A program made the position numbers and the translations under genes. Of a stretch of 64,000 nucleotides of DNA, positions 7,482 to 16,135 are shown one piece after another. Under the pieces are notes generated by a model that worked only from the letters and a program-made list of their open reading frames with translations, was not told the origin of the DNA and did not search any database. The first letter of the stretch is position 1. Each line of letters starts with the position of its first letter. The stretch comes from Deltaproteobacteria bacterium RBG_13_43_22 (lineage in GTDB: Bacteria > Desulfobacterota > RBG-13-43-22): positions 1 to 64,000 of the forward strand of contig MGQB01000038.1 in the NCBI GenBank assembly GCA_001797675.1. Direction: 5' to 3'.

Positions 7482-9011
7482 TTAACTCATGAATTCATAG
7501 AACTCCACTAATTCCGTTACAAATGTTCTATTCCCAGGGCTCCAAGGCATCGTTTCTCTGCAGTCGAACAATTCCAATGCCTCCAACAAAACCTTTCGTT
7601 CCCCTTCTTTACATCGAGTAGCGATACGTATAGTCTCCAACATAGATTGAGAGCGGTTCTCCATTGCCGCACGATAAAGACCATTTAATTTAGTTTTTGG
7701 AAAATTGATAGCTTTCAGATTTGAGGCAACATCAAAAAGTTTCTTTAAATCTTGTGTTTTATAGGGTCGAAATGTGCGGCTGTATTTTAAAGTCCCCTCT
7801 CCAATATTTCTTTCAAAAGAATAATCTATTTCTCGGATATGGGGGATGTTTAATTGATGAGATTGAGACGACAAGTGAAAATCCAAATAACTGGGAATAT
7901 AAAAATCCTTGGCATCTGGATCTTGACTCCCAGCAATTTTAGCGCATCTGAGTAATTCTTCTGCCTGGGACAATAAAACTCGGAAGGGATAATGAGATTT
8001 GCCAAGGGCGATACCAAATGAGATTGTGCTTCCCATCCCACCAAGTTTTTCATTAAAAAAATTATCTTTAGTTTCTGTAAAAAATTTCTTTGTTAACGAT
8101 TCGAAAATAATACTGGCATTATAAGCAAAGGATAATGCTTTGTCTCCTGGCAAGGCCACCAAAAGATCATCCCCACCTAAAAGAAGGATGTCAGCAGGAA
8201 AGGAAATGTTTCCATTCCCTTCTTGTTCGATTATATTTAGGAAGATTTTAGTTAAGGCGTCAAAACAGGCTAATTTTATTGAGCTATCTATAACTTGGGC
8301 AAAATTTTTAAACCGTTTTTTTGTATTTATTTCCCTTATTAACCTTCCGATAGAATTACCGTCAGCATAAACTATGGCCAGAAAGTCACCATCACAAGCT
8401 TTACCAATTTCTGAAAAATCGGTAGGTCGGTTCGCCGGGTTTTTTAAATTAAATTTTTGGGAAAGATAATTATTGAATTCCTGCCATATTCCTGTCCGTT
8501 GGGAACTAAAATCACGCTTGGTTTTACAAACAGGACAAAGCCAATCTTCATCAATATCAGAAATCGCAACTAGGCGGGAGCAACTATCACATTCTTTAGA
8601 AAAAGGGCTATGGAAAATTGATTCGGCCGGAACACTTTGGTGTCTTTTAATTGATAGGTCAAAATGGGCTATTTTTATTTCTAAATTAAAGTCGTTTTTA
8701 TATTCCGACAAACCCCATACGATGGAAGCACCTCCACAAGTAACTCTTTTAACGTGTCCTTCAAGGGCCGCTAAAGCCATTTGTAGTGGAACTTCTTCCA
8801 TGTCGGACACAACAAACATGGCACTGCCTCCATTGGCATAAATTGGATCAATCTTCTTTGAAGGCAAGTAGGTAGCGAGTTGTTTATAAAAATCAATCCG
8901 ATTTAACTTGTCAAGGATGATGCTCGCTCCTTGAATTTCCTTCAATTTATGGGTCATAAAGACATACTGTTTAATGGATGGTATATCCAATACCACTAAG
9001 TAATCAGGCAT
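7482..9011 (-). CDS. cas10: Cas10, type III-D, HD-less with intact GGDD palm
   Basis: 509 aa from ATG 9011, which has GAGGAG just upstream; a frame start at 9026 lacks this. There is no room for, and no sign of, an N-terminal HD nuclease: the protein begins directly with a palm-like region. A zinc ribbon follows (C141, C144, C159, C162), then the YADGNSIGRLI segment near 215-225 and LLLGGDDLLVALPG with GGDD at 279-282. The intact GGDD predicts cyclic oligoadenylate synthesis on target binding. HD-less Cas10 is typical for III-D. About 170 bp separate it from cas6, where the base composition also changes. Confidence 0.93.
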   Translation of the reverse strand: MPDYLVVLDIPSIKQYVFMTHKLKEIQGASIILDKLNRIDFYKQLATYLPSKKIDPIYANGGSAMFVVSDMEEVPLQMALAALEGHVKRVTCGGASIVWGLSEYKNDFNLEIKIAHFDLSIKRHQSVPAESIFHSPFSKECDSCSRLVAISDIDEDWLCPVCKTKRDFSSQRTGIWQEFNNYLSQKFNLKNPANRPTDFSEIGKACDGDFLAIVYADGNSIGRLIREINTKKRFKNFAQVIDSSIKLACFDALTKIFLNIIEQEGNGNISFPADILLLGGDDLLVALPGDKALSFAYNASIIFESLTKKFFTETKDNFFNEKLGGMGSTISFGIALGKSHYPFRVLLSQAEELLRCAKIAGSQDPDAKDFYIPSYLDFHLSSQSHQLNIPHIREIDYSFERNIGEGTLKYSRTFRPYKTQDLKKLFDVASNLKAINFPKTKLNGLYRAAMENRSQSMLETIRIATRCKEGERKVLLEALELFDCRETMPWSPGNRTFVTELVEFYEFMS

Positions 9012-9180
9012 TATAGATCTCCTCATCTAAGAACTTACATAAAAAAACATTAATTATTGCAGCGTTGGGACGTTGATGAAAATCATCAATTTTCAATTTC
9101 CTTTTCCTCCCTCTTTTTCCAATATCTCGCCCGTTTCTCCTTCAGATCAAATCCGATCTCACCATTATCTCCACTACCAT

Positions 9181-10152
9181 CTATTCCCTAACATCTTCCC
9201 TTATCTCATACTTCCCCAGCCCGAAACTCGTCCCTTTACCCACATGCAGTACCTCCCCCATACGGATCAAGGGGATAACGGGCTCGATTTCCCCTTCAAA
9301 AGTGATCTCGCCTACAAACCCGCCCATCTTCATCCGGGTCTCCTGCCGTCCGGAATAGCGTTCCCAGTCATACCAGCGCAGGTTTTCTTTTTTAACCTTC
9401 ACTTCTTTGGCCTTTTCGATCATCCCTTTGAAATCCCAATTCGAAGGATCGCCGTTGCAGTGGAAGTAATAAAGGAGCGACAGGCGGCGCAAAAGATTGC
9501 GGACCAGGATGTGGAATTCAAGATCCAGGGTCAAGTGTTCATTGTATTGGATGCGGGTGGGGGTAAGAAAGGACAGGCATAAGGCCGAAGGCTGGAGGCT
9601 GAAGGGAAGAGACCTCTCAACCCCGGGCTGAGGAATATCAATAGGTTTCAGGGTCTTGGTTTGGGAGTCATAAATTTGATCTCCATTGCAATTGACGGAA
9701 ACCAGATCAAAACCGGCCTTGCCCTTGCCGATGCCCGTCCGGCCGAGTTCGTCGAAGGTGTAGATAAAATAGGGGAGATAATCGATGGCCCGACCGATGA
9801 GGATCAGGCCGAATTGAAATTCCGCTCCGGGTTTATAGATCCGCTGCCTTTCCAGAGGCGGCTCGATGATAAAGGGATGAGGGGCTGCCTTGTACTTGCG
9901 CATAATTCGCGTATTGGCAGGGGGCGGGGTTTCAAAGACATAGGAGTAAAGGCACTTTTCTTTGAGCAGGCAGGCCGGGCAGTCCTGGTTCTTCAGGGCG
10001 CAGACCACCTTTTTGAAGGCATAGCCGAAGCCTCCCCTGAGAGTGGACCCCTTATAGGCAGGCAGGACCAGGGGGTCCCGGGCCTTTAGGTTGAACTCAA
10101 ACGCCCCGACATGGATCTTTTGAAGGGCATTCAAGATCCATTGGTGATCCAC
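9181..10152 (-). CDS. cas6: CRISPR pre-crRNA endoribonuclease Cas6
   Basis: 323 aa, starting at GTG 10152 behind GGAGGAATAGG. It shows the Cas6 pattern LPAYKGSTLRGGFGYAFKK near 30-48, a cysteine group (CPACLLKEKC, about 58-67), and a C-terminal glycine-rich loop GKGTSFGLGKYEI as in PF10040-type Cas6 proteins. It would cut the repeat transcript to leave the ATTGCGAC handle. It is first in the leftward operon, after a near-consensus promoter. Its GC content is visibly higher than that of the cas10-to-DUF6602 genes and closer to the chromosome to its right, so it may have a separate history. Confidence 0.88.
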   Translation of the reverse strand: MDHQWILNALQKIHVGAFEFNLKARDPLVLPAYKGSTLRGGFGYAFKKVVCALKNQDCPACLLKEKCLYSYVFETPPPANTRIMRKYKAAPHPFIIEPPLERQRIYKPGAEFQFGLILIGRAIDYLPYFIYTFDELGRTGIGKGKAGFDLVSVNCNGDQIYDSQTKTLKPIDIPQPGVERSLPFSLQPSALCLSFLTPTRIQYNEHLTLDLEFHILVRNLLRRLSLLYYFHCNGDPSNWDFKGMIEKAKEVKVKKENLRWYDWERYSGRQETRMKMGGFVGEITFEGEIEPVIPLIRMGEVLHVGKGTSFGLGKYEIREDVRE

Positions 10153-10284
10153 CCTATTCCTCCATTCAATCCTCCCGCTTTGGTTAAGGAAGGACTTTCT
10201 ATGGATTAGGTTAATTGCACCACTAATATCAGGAGAAAGTTAAGGCGTAAGAAAGGGACCCTTGAATATAAGTCGATAATAGCT

Positions 10285-10312
10285 ATTATAAGGGGGCTTT
10301 GGGGGTTGTCAA
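10285..10312 (-). promoter_or_regulatory. Strong sigma70-like promoter upstream of cas6
   Basis: On the minus strand TTGACA (10312-10307) is followed after 16 bp by TATAAT (10290-10285). Both boxes are perfect consensus. The predicted start near 10278 would give a leader of about 125 nt before the cas6 GTG. It is placed to drive the whole cas operon. Confidence 0.75.
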
Positions 10313-10353
10313 TGAAATTGTTACTAACTATTTAAGAATCATCTCCAGAAGAT

Positions 10354-10420
10354 GGGCACAACGGCCTCAGGTCAATTTGAAAAACAATTGTCAATAGGAA
10401 AGATTTGATTCCGATGCGAT
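10354..10420. repeat. Dispersed repeat family B, right-end fragment (B1)
   Basis: The segment GGGCACAACGGCCTCAGGTC and the following 45 bp recur almost unchanged at 39661-39723. The remaining 10153-10567 intergenic DNA between cas6 and the divergent autotransporter gene holds the cas6 promoter and nothing else I can identify. Confidence 0.7.
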
Positions 10421-10567
10421 ACTCCTTGACCGCTCTTGCTTCTTATTTTATACTCTTTCCATTCAAAAGCTAAGCCTTGTCAAAAATAAGAACCCAAACT
10501 TCTTCCCTTTAGGATCATTAGGCCCGGCCTTTATTCTAACGACTAAATTTCCGGAAGGATTCCAAAA

Positions 10568-12298
10568 ATGAGAACCCCGTTTTTATTCCGTACAATCCTT
10601 CCGATGTTTTTTTTCTTCATCCAGGTCTGCTTTTCCCCGGACCAGTCCATGGCCCGAGCCCCTGATCCCCTGGTCTTTCCACCGGGGGAAATACAGGCCG
10701 TCCTTTCCGCCAGCGAGGTTAATCAGGAGTTGATCAATCAAGGCCGGGCTACCAACACAACCCGGCCTTTTACCTCCGGGACCACGGTCTATGAAATCCG
10801 CACCACCCGGGACCTGGTTATGGTCCGGACCTATCTTAGGGACCCGAGCCGGTTAAAAGACGGCGCCGTCGGAGGGTGGTTGATGAGTCCTGCCTCCCTT
10901 CGGGGAATATCCCCGGCTCAGGTTAAAGATATATTCGCCCTCCCGGCCCTTAATGATTATCTGACTACCGTCAAGGTACCGGCCGGAACCATACTTCGGA
11001 TCGGGAGCGCCGGCCCCATCGTCGGTTGGGGGGATGGAGGAGGACAGCAGATCCTGCTGGTCTCACGCCTTTCCTTAGAAAATTACCAACGGCAAAGAAC
11101 GCTGGTTGATCAGAATCTCCTTTTTTCCCCTTTGGCCCAAGGCGGCAACCCCGGAGCAGTAGCCGCTTATATCGACCGTCTGCCCGCGGCAGAACCTTTT
11201 AGCGATTGGAGCCTGGCGAATCTCCTGTTGGGGTATTTAACGACCGAAACCTTACCTCCGGCTTTGACCCGGATCAGTCCGGAACGCTACGACACCCTGA
11301 CCCAGCTTGACATCCAAAACACGATACTCTTCACCAATGTCCTAATGGAACACCGTCGAAACCGGGTGAGGACCTCTTCTTCCAAGGGCAAGGAAGCCGT
11401 CAATTCTCCCCTTGCAACCCATTCCCCTGGGAGCAAAAGCCCTTCCTCTTTTGAGATGAATCAGAAGGGTCTTTCATTTTGGGGAGTAGGGATAGGGTCC
11501 TTCGGCCGGCAAGACAGCTCCAGAGACCATGTGGGCTTCCAATACCAAACCGGAAGCTTTCTGACCGGAGCCGATTATTGGGTTAAAAAAAACTTTTTAT
11601 TGGGCGGCGGGATCAGTCTCTCCCGGACCGGTTTTTCCTGGAATGAAAGCCTGGGCGATGGGAATATCAGCCGGGTCAATTTGATTTTTTACGGAAGTGT
11701 TCCGGCCGACCCTATTTTTGTGGAGGGTGCTTTAACCGGAGGTTTCCGTAAAGCCGATGTCAGCCGGCGGATCAGTTTCCCGGGGGTGGATGGCTTGGCC
11801 GCTTCTTCCCCGAATGCCTATAACCTGGCCATCAGTCTAAACGGCGGGCTGAATAAAAAGATGGTTGGGTGGGACTTGCAGCCCATGGCCCGGATGTACC
11901 TGATTTATGTTGCTCAGGAAGCCCTGTCCGAAAGAGGTGCCGATAGTTTGAACTTAAGGGTCGATCGATATAATACCTGGACCTGGAGGGGAGAATTGGG
12001 GGTTCGCTTAGCCCGGATCATTTCCTTGCCAAGCGGTTTAAGGGTTATCCCGGAACTCTGGCTCGGCGGCGGGTACCAGGCCCCTTTGGATAACCGGGGG
12101 TTAAAGGCTTCCTTAAGCGGTCAGCCGGAGAGCTTTACCGTGAACGGCTACAGCAACTCGTCCTGCAGTTTTTTACCGAAGCTGGGCATCACCGTAAAAG
12201 GATGGGGCAGGACCTCCCTTTTCCTGCGCTATGAGGGAGACCTCCGTTCAGACTTTATCGACCATATTATAAACGCCGGCATCCAGGTACCTTTTTAA
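10568..12298 (+). CDS. Autotransporter-like outer-membrane beta-barrel protein
   Basis: 576 aa. A hydrophobic signal peptide (about residues 1-30, RTPFLFRTILPMFFFFIQVCF, cut near SMARA) is followed by a soluble region to about 295 and a low-complexity Ser/Lys linker (270-295). The C-terminal about 280 residues alternate in the manner of amphipathic strands rich in Gly, Tyr and Trp and end in Phe, as autotransporter barrels do. The soluble part shows no catalytic motif I recognise. GGAAGGA lies 9 nt before the ATG. It is transcribed divergently from the cas operon and has no obvious operon partner. Function beyond surface location is unknown. Confidence 0.7.
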   Translation: MRTPFLFRTILPMFFFFIQVCFSPDQSMARAPDPLVFPPGEIQAVLSASEVNQELINQGRATNTTRPFTSGTTVYEIRTTRDLVMVRTYLRDPSRLKDGAVGGWLMSPASLRGISPAQVKDIFALPALNDYLTTVKVPAGTILRIGSAGPIVGWGDGGGQQILLVSRLSLENYQRQRTLVDQNLLFSPLAQGGNPGAVAAYIDRLPAAEPFSDWSLANLLLGYLTTETLPPALTRISPERYDTLTQLDIQNTILFTNVLMEHRRNRVRTSSSKGKEAVNSPLATHSPGSKSPSSFEMNQKGLSFWGVGIGSFGRQDSSRDHVGFQYQTGSFLTGADYWVKKNFLLGGGISLSRTGFSWNESLGDGNISRVNLIFYGSVPADPIFVEGALTGGFRKADVSRRISFPGVDGLAASSPNAYNLAISLNGGLNKKMVGWDLQPMARMYLIYVAQEALSERGADSLNLRVDRYNTWTWRGELGVRLARIISLPSGLRVIPELWLGGGYQAPLDNRGLKASLSGQPESFTVNGYSNSSCSFLPKLGITVKGWGRTSLFLRYEGDLRSDFIDHIINAGIQVPF

Positions 12299-12330
12299 GG
12301 CAGTCAAGGTAAATAGGATAAAACATAAAG

Positions 12331-12439
12331 GGACGGGGTCAATTTTTTTAAATTGATATTTTTTTGTGTATGTTTTCTCAGGCAATGCGGTAAACTATTG
12401 CTCGATGTATTATTCGGAAAGATTTGATTCCGATACGAC
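12331..12439 (+). repeat. Dispersed repeat family B (B2)
   Basis: Copy of the element also found at 29631-29740 and 39564-39668. It begins GGACGGGGTCAATTT with a decayed inverted stem (GTCAATTT / AAATTGAT), continues with TCAGGCAATGCGGTAAAC and ends TATTCGGAAAGATTTGATTC. It abuts the start of the next gene. Confidence 0.8.
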
Positions 12440-12473
12440 GAAAATGGACCAAAGACTATCGGGGAGGAAATCC

Positions 12474-12908
12474 ATGACCCACAAAAACAAAGGCGGCTAT
12501 GCGAAAAAGCACTCGCCGCAACTTAAGTTGAATCCAACAATCGCCGAAGCGGTAAAACAAGCGACCATTGGCGATAAAATATCCTGCGCCGCTGCTTTCA
12601 AGGTAGCCGACCGATTAAAAGTAACCCCAGGTGAGGTAGGGGTTGCTGTCGATTTACTTGAAATACCCGTCTTTAAATGCCAGCTCGGGCTTTTCGGCTA
12701 TGGCCCTGCGGATAAAAGGGCTGCAGCAGCAGAAACGGTATCCCCTGCCCTGGAAGCGGCCATAGGGAAATCCCTGGTTAAGGAGAAACTTCCCTGTGCC
12801 TCGGCCTGGGAGATAGCGGAGAAATTCAAACTTGCCAGGAGAGAAATTACCTCAGCCTGTGAGGCCTTAAAAATTAAAATCTCTTCCTGCCAATTGGGAA
12901 CTTTTTAA
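12474..12908 (+). CDS. Protein of two tandem HTH-like repeats with a CQLGxF motif, function unknown
   Basis: 144 aa from ATG 12474, which follows GGGGAGG; the open frame extends upstream into repeat B2 but that part is not expected to be coding. After a short basic N-terminus (HKNKGGYAKKHS) there are two copies of a unit of about 50-55 residues, at roughly 17-75 and 84-144. Each has a helix pair, a conserved Cys-Ala (SCAAAFKVADRL / PCASAWEIAEKF), a second helix and the ending FKCQLGLF / SSCQLGTF. The helices look like a winged-HTH half, and the paired Cys could bind metal. I do not recognise a named family. Confidence 0.6.
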   Translation: MTHKNKGGYAKKHSPQLKLNPTIAEAVKQATIGDKISCAAAFKVADRLKVTPGEVGVAVDLLEIPVFKCQLGLFGYGPADKRAAAAETVSPALEAAIGKSLVKEKLPCASAWEIAEKFKLARREITSACEALKIKISSCQLGTF

Positions 12909-13021
12909 ACTTTCAAAAGGAATGAGAGAATCTATCCCACCAGGGAACGGCTAAATAGGTCTTCGGTCCCGCCATAGTAGGGACTGGGGGTTACTGGGGG
13001 GTCGGACCCGTCGAAGGGGTT

Positions 13022-13160
13022 GAACAGGAATAGCGAGCGCATTCCCCGTCCCGCTTGCAGCGGGACTGCGTGGGTTAGCGAGCGAACTGCAACCAATAAA
13101 CCCTTTCCTTGCCTGGAATCCCGCCCTGCGGGACTGCACCTTGGTGCAGGGAGCTTCAAT
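13022..13160 (+). repeat. Dispersed hairpin repeat family A (A1)
   Basis: A 139-bp copy running from GAACAGGAATAGCGAGCGC to GGGAGCTTCAAT, with two hairpins: a GC-rich stem around GTCCCGCTTGCAGCGGGAC and a second around TGCACCTTGGTGCA. Compared with the 120-bp copies, the first stem is lengthened symmetrically. The flanks 12909-13021 and 13161-13235 show no gene. Confidence 0.9.
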
Positions 13161-13247
13161 TTCCAAAAAGGTTGAATAAAGTGAGGGGCAAAAAACCCTA
13201 ATAGCCAACTTTTTCCCCTCAAAAAGAAGCTTTTAAGCGGAACACCA

Positions 13248-13555
13248 GTGCCAAGAGCTACCAGACATTTCCTTCCTAATCCTATCTGGCAAACCCTGGT
13301 TAAATGGGCATCGCATTTAACGGAGCCGGTTTCCCTCGGTGCCACAAACAAGAATTCTTATTTAAATTTACCAGAGATCGCCAGCGGTATTTGGGGTGGC
13401 TCCTTGAAGTTAAGAAACATTTTGGTTTGCCAATATTGAACTACATGATAACTTCTAACCACATTCACCTTTTGGTTGTGGGAGGTAAAGATCAAGAGGT
13501 CATTCCAAAATCCATTCAACCGATAGGCGGCAGAACCGGGCAGGAATATAATTAA
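13248..13555 (+). pseudogene. Broken Y1/REP-associated transposase fragment
   Basis: The first frame begins MPRATRHFLPNPIWQ. After an insertion of about 45 bp and a change of frame, the match resumes with RCHKQEFLFKF, RDRQRYLGWL and NYMITSNHIHLLVV, then IPKSIQPIGGRTGQEYN and a stop. SNHIHLL is the HUH motif of IS200-like Y1 transposases. Intact relatives are about 230-290 aa, so the catalytic-Tyr half is missing and the gene is dead. It lies beside repeats A1 and B2. The remaining 13556-13628 has only the ribosome-binding site of the next gene. Confidence 0.75.
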
Positions 13556-13628
13556 AGAAAAGGAAGGAGTTGTAAAGGAAGTTCTTAACCATTCAAATTA
13601 CTTTGATGCCAGAAAGGAGTCATTGATT

Positions 13629-15314
13629 ATGGCCAAGGAAAGCACACCGTTGTTTGAGGTCAACTTTGAGGATTTTGAACATCAGAGTCCCTGGGTAAGG
13701 CCCGGCCGACCCTGGGAGAAGCTTTATATTGAAGGGGTGCCCAAGACCGTCCGTTATCCTGAGATCCCCCTGCATTATCTCGGCCGGGAAACGGCCCGCA
13801 GATACCCACACAACCTGGCCATCTATTCTATCCAGGACCAGAGGAAATACACCTATCTGGAGCTGATGCACTATAGCGACCGGATCGCCGCCGGACTGTC
13901 CGATTTGGGGGTAAGAAAGGGGGATGGCGTGGGTCTTTACATGATCAATTCCCCTGAATTCATTTTTTCAGTATACGGCATCAGCCAGACCGGGGCGGTG
14001 ATCGTACCCCTCAACCCCATGCTCAAAGCCCCGGACATAGCCCATATAGCCCGGGACAGCGGCATCCTCAAAACCGTCATCTGCAGCTCCATTTTCCAAC
14101 CCGTTGTGGAACAGGTCGGTAAGGAAACCGGGATAGAGCACATCATCGTCCACGGTCAAAAGTCAGGTGAGGCGATCAGCCTGGAAGAGCTCATCGAGAA
14201 TCACCCGGCCCGACCGCCTGTGGTTCAAATCAACCCCAGGGAAGACCTATGCGTCCTGCTCTACACCGGCGGAACCACCGGCGCGCCTAAAGGGGTTATG
14301 ATCAGCCATTATAACCTGACTTCCAATGTCTTTCAGATGGCAGCTTATGAGGCCAATTTTCAAGGGGATGCAGACATCAAAGTCTCAAGCATTGATGTCC
14401 TGCCCATGTGTCATTCCTTTGGATTTTCCCAGGTTCAGCTCAAGATAGCCCTGGGGACCCTCATGATGCTCTATAATGGCTTCAATCCGGAGCAGATCAT
14501 GCAATATATCGAAATGTACCATGCGGAGAGTTTTATCGGTATACCCCTTATGTTTCAGATGTTGATCAATGATCCGAGCTTCGGTAAATACGACCTCTCT
14601 TCCCTGGAAATCGTTATTTCGGGCGCGGCCCCGCTTCCCGGGGAACTGGCCCGGAAATGGAAAGAAATGGTCGGCTCCAACGTGGGACAGGGGTACGGCC
14701 TCAGCGAGACCAGTCCGACCACGCACATGAAACCCACCTGGCTCGATATTAGCCCGGCCAGCATCGGCATCCCCGTCGTTGATACGGATGCCAAGATCGT
14801 GGATCCGGAAACCCGATCCAAAGAACTTCCTCCAGGGGAGATCGGGGAGCTGGCCATTAAGGGACCACAAGTCATGAAGGGCTATTGGAAACAAGAATCA
14901 AAGACCTTGGAAACCATTATTGACGGATGGCTTTATACCCGGGATCTGGCCTACATGGACGATCAGGGCTGTTTCTATATTTCCGGACGGCAGACCGACA
15001 TGATCAAGTATAAGGGCTACAAGGTGCTGCCTGATGATGTGGAAGACGGCCTTTACAAGCATCCGGCCGTTCTGGAGTGCGCGGTAATCGGTCTGCCCGA
15101 TCCGGAGATCGGAGAGACCATCAAGGCCTATATCGTACTTAACGAGGAATATAAAGGCAAGATCAGTGAGCAGGAGATCATGGACTGGGCCAAAAAAGAA
15201 ATGGCCGGTTACAAATGGCCCCGGCTGGTGGAATTCATCGATCAGGTTCCCAGAACAGCGGTGGGCAAAGTCTTTCGCCGGGCATTAAAGGAAATGGAAT
15301 TGAACCGTTCGTGA
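13629..15314 (+). CDS. Fatty/aryl acyl-CoA synthetase (AMP-forming)
   Basis: 561 aa from ATG 13629 (AGGAG 9 nt upstream; TTG 13623 is too close). ANL-superfamily motifs are clear: the P-loop LLYTGGTTGAPKGVMISH near 215-232, YGLSETSPTTH near 356, GWLYTRDLAYMDD near 434, the hinge RQTDMIKYKGYKV near 454 and the C-terminal lysine region PRTAVGKVFRR. It activates a carboxylic acid to its CoA thioester via an acyl-adenylate. It is followed by an NTF2-like gene and two acyl-CoA dehydrogenases, so it probably starts a degradation route for a fatty acid or cyclic carboxylate. The substrate cannot be read from the sequence. Confidence 0.88.
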   Translation: MAKESTPLFEVNFEDFEHQSPWVRPGRPWEKLYIEGVPKTVRYPEIPLHYLGRETARRYPHNLAIYSIQDQRKYTYLELMHYSDRIAAGLSDLGVRKGDGVGLYMINSPEFIFSVYGISQTGAVIVPLNPMLKAPDIAHIARDSGILKTVICSSIFQPVVEQVGKETGIEHIIVHGQKSGEAISLEELIENHPARPPVVQINPREDLCVLLYTGGTTGAPKGVMISHYNLTSNVFQMAAYEANFQGDADIKVSSIDVLPMCHSFGFSQVQLKIALGTLMMLYNGFNPEQIMQYIEMYHAESFIGIPLMFQMLINDPSFGKYDLSSLEIVISGAAPLPGELARKWKEMVGSNVGQGYGLSETSPTTHMKPTWLDISPASIGIPVVDTDAKIVDPETRSKELPPGEIGELAIKGPQVMKGYWKQESKTLETIIDGWLYTRDLAYMDDQGCFYISGRQTDMIKYKGYKVLPDDVEDGLYKHPAVLECAVIGLPDPEIGETIKAYIVLNEEYKGKISEQEIMDWAKKEMAGYKWPRLVEFIDQVPRTAVGKVFRRALKEMELNRS

Positions 15315-15598
15315 TTCGGTGAATAAAAAAGTGGATAAGGTGGTTTGGAGGCATCCATGGGTACGATTTCTCAAAGAATGATGCTTAAAGGGGCCCTGGG
15401 GGCCGGGGGCCTTTCTCTCATGGCCCGTTTCAGTAAAGAGAGTATTGGTGGGACCAGGCCTGAATCCGTCCCAAACGAGACGGTGCCGGCGGGAGCTTTG
15501 GTGCTGAAACCAAATGAGCCGAAAGTGCAGCGGGTGAGGGTTCCAGGAAAAATTCAGAATCAAAGAATAAGGGGGCGGAGAAAAAAAATTTCTTGGTA

Positions 15599-15626
15599 TT
15601 GACTCCTGAGGCTTTAGGGGTAAAAT
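15599..15626 (+). promoter_or_regulatory. Candidate promoter for the NTF2-like gene
   Basis: TTGACT (15599-15604), 16 bp, TAAAAT (15621-15626), 33 bp before the NTF2-like ATG. The rest of the 15315-15658 spacer contains an 85-codon open frame that I do not consider a convincing gene. Confidence 0.45.
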
Positions 15627-15658
15627 CTAACAAGCTTAGGCAGAAAGGAACAGGCCTT

Positions 15659-16048
15659 ATGACCAACGATACCCTGGATATCCAACGTATCCGTCAAACC
15701 GTACAGCTCTATTTCGACGGGATGTACCGTTCAGACGTGGAAAAATTAAAGAAGGCATTTCACCCCAGCGCCGCCCTGATGGGGTATTTCAGCGGGAATC
15801 TGACCCGTCTTCCTCTTGAAAAATGGCTGGAGATGGTTGCGGCCAGGCCTTCCCCGGCCAAGAACGGCGAAGAATATAATATGAGTCTCGTTTCCATGGA
15901 TCTGACCGAAACGGTGGCTGTAGTAAAAGTGAGGGATTACTATCTGGGTCTGTGGTTTACCGACTACCTGTCTTTGTTGAAAATCGAGGATACATGGCGG
16001 ATAGTCAATAAAATATTTCATCATGAACCCAAAGTGAAGGCCCTGTAA
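15659..16048 (+). CDS. NTF2-like (SnoaL/lumazine-binding type) small protein
   Basis: 129 aa from ATG 15659 (AAAGGAA upstream). The sequence RIRQTVQLYFDGMYRSDVEK, FHPSAALMGY and the C-terminal LLKIEDTWRIVNKIFHHE is that of the NTF2-like cone fold with a basic-hydrophobic pocket, of the kind called putative lumazine-binding. Members include isomerases and hydratases, but many have no known reaction. It lies between an acyl-CoA synthetase and two acyl-CoA dehydrogenases and may act on the same substrate. Confidence 0.75.
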   Translation: MTNDTLDIQRIRQTVQLYFDGMYRSDVEKLKKAFHPSAALMGYFSGNLTRLPLEKWLEMVAARPSPAKNGEEYNMSLVSMDLTETVAVVKVRDYYLGLWFTDYLSLLKIEDTWRIVNKIFHHEPKVKAL

Positions 16049-16135
16049 GACAGCAAAAGACGTTTTATCTAAGAGATGAACAAGAGGAAAGTTCTATCTA
16101 ATTACCATAGTAATCAAAAAGGAGAGGGCATTTAA

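Noticed and set aside
15345-15602. 85-codon frame after the acyl-CoA synthetase
   Set aside because: No family pattern, unusual composition toward the end, and a likely promoter lies inside it.
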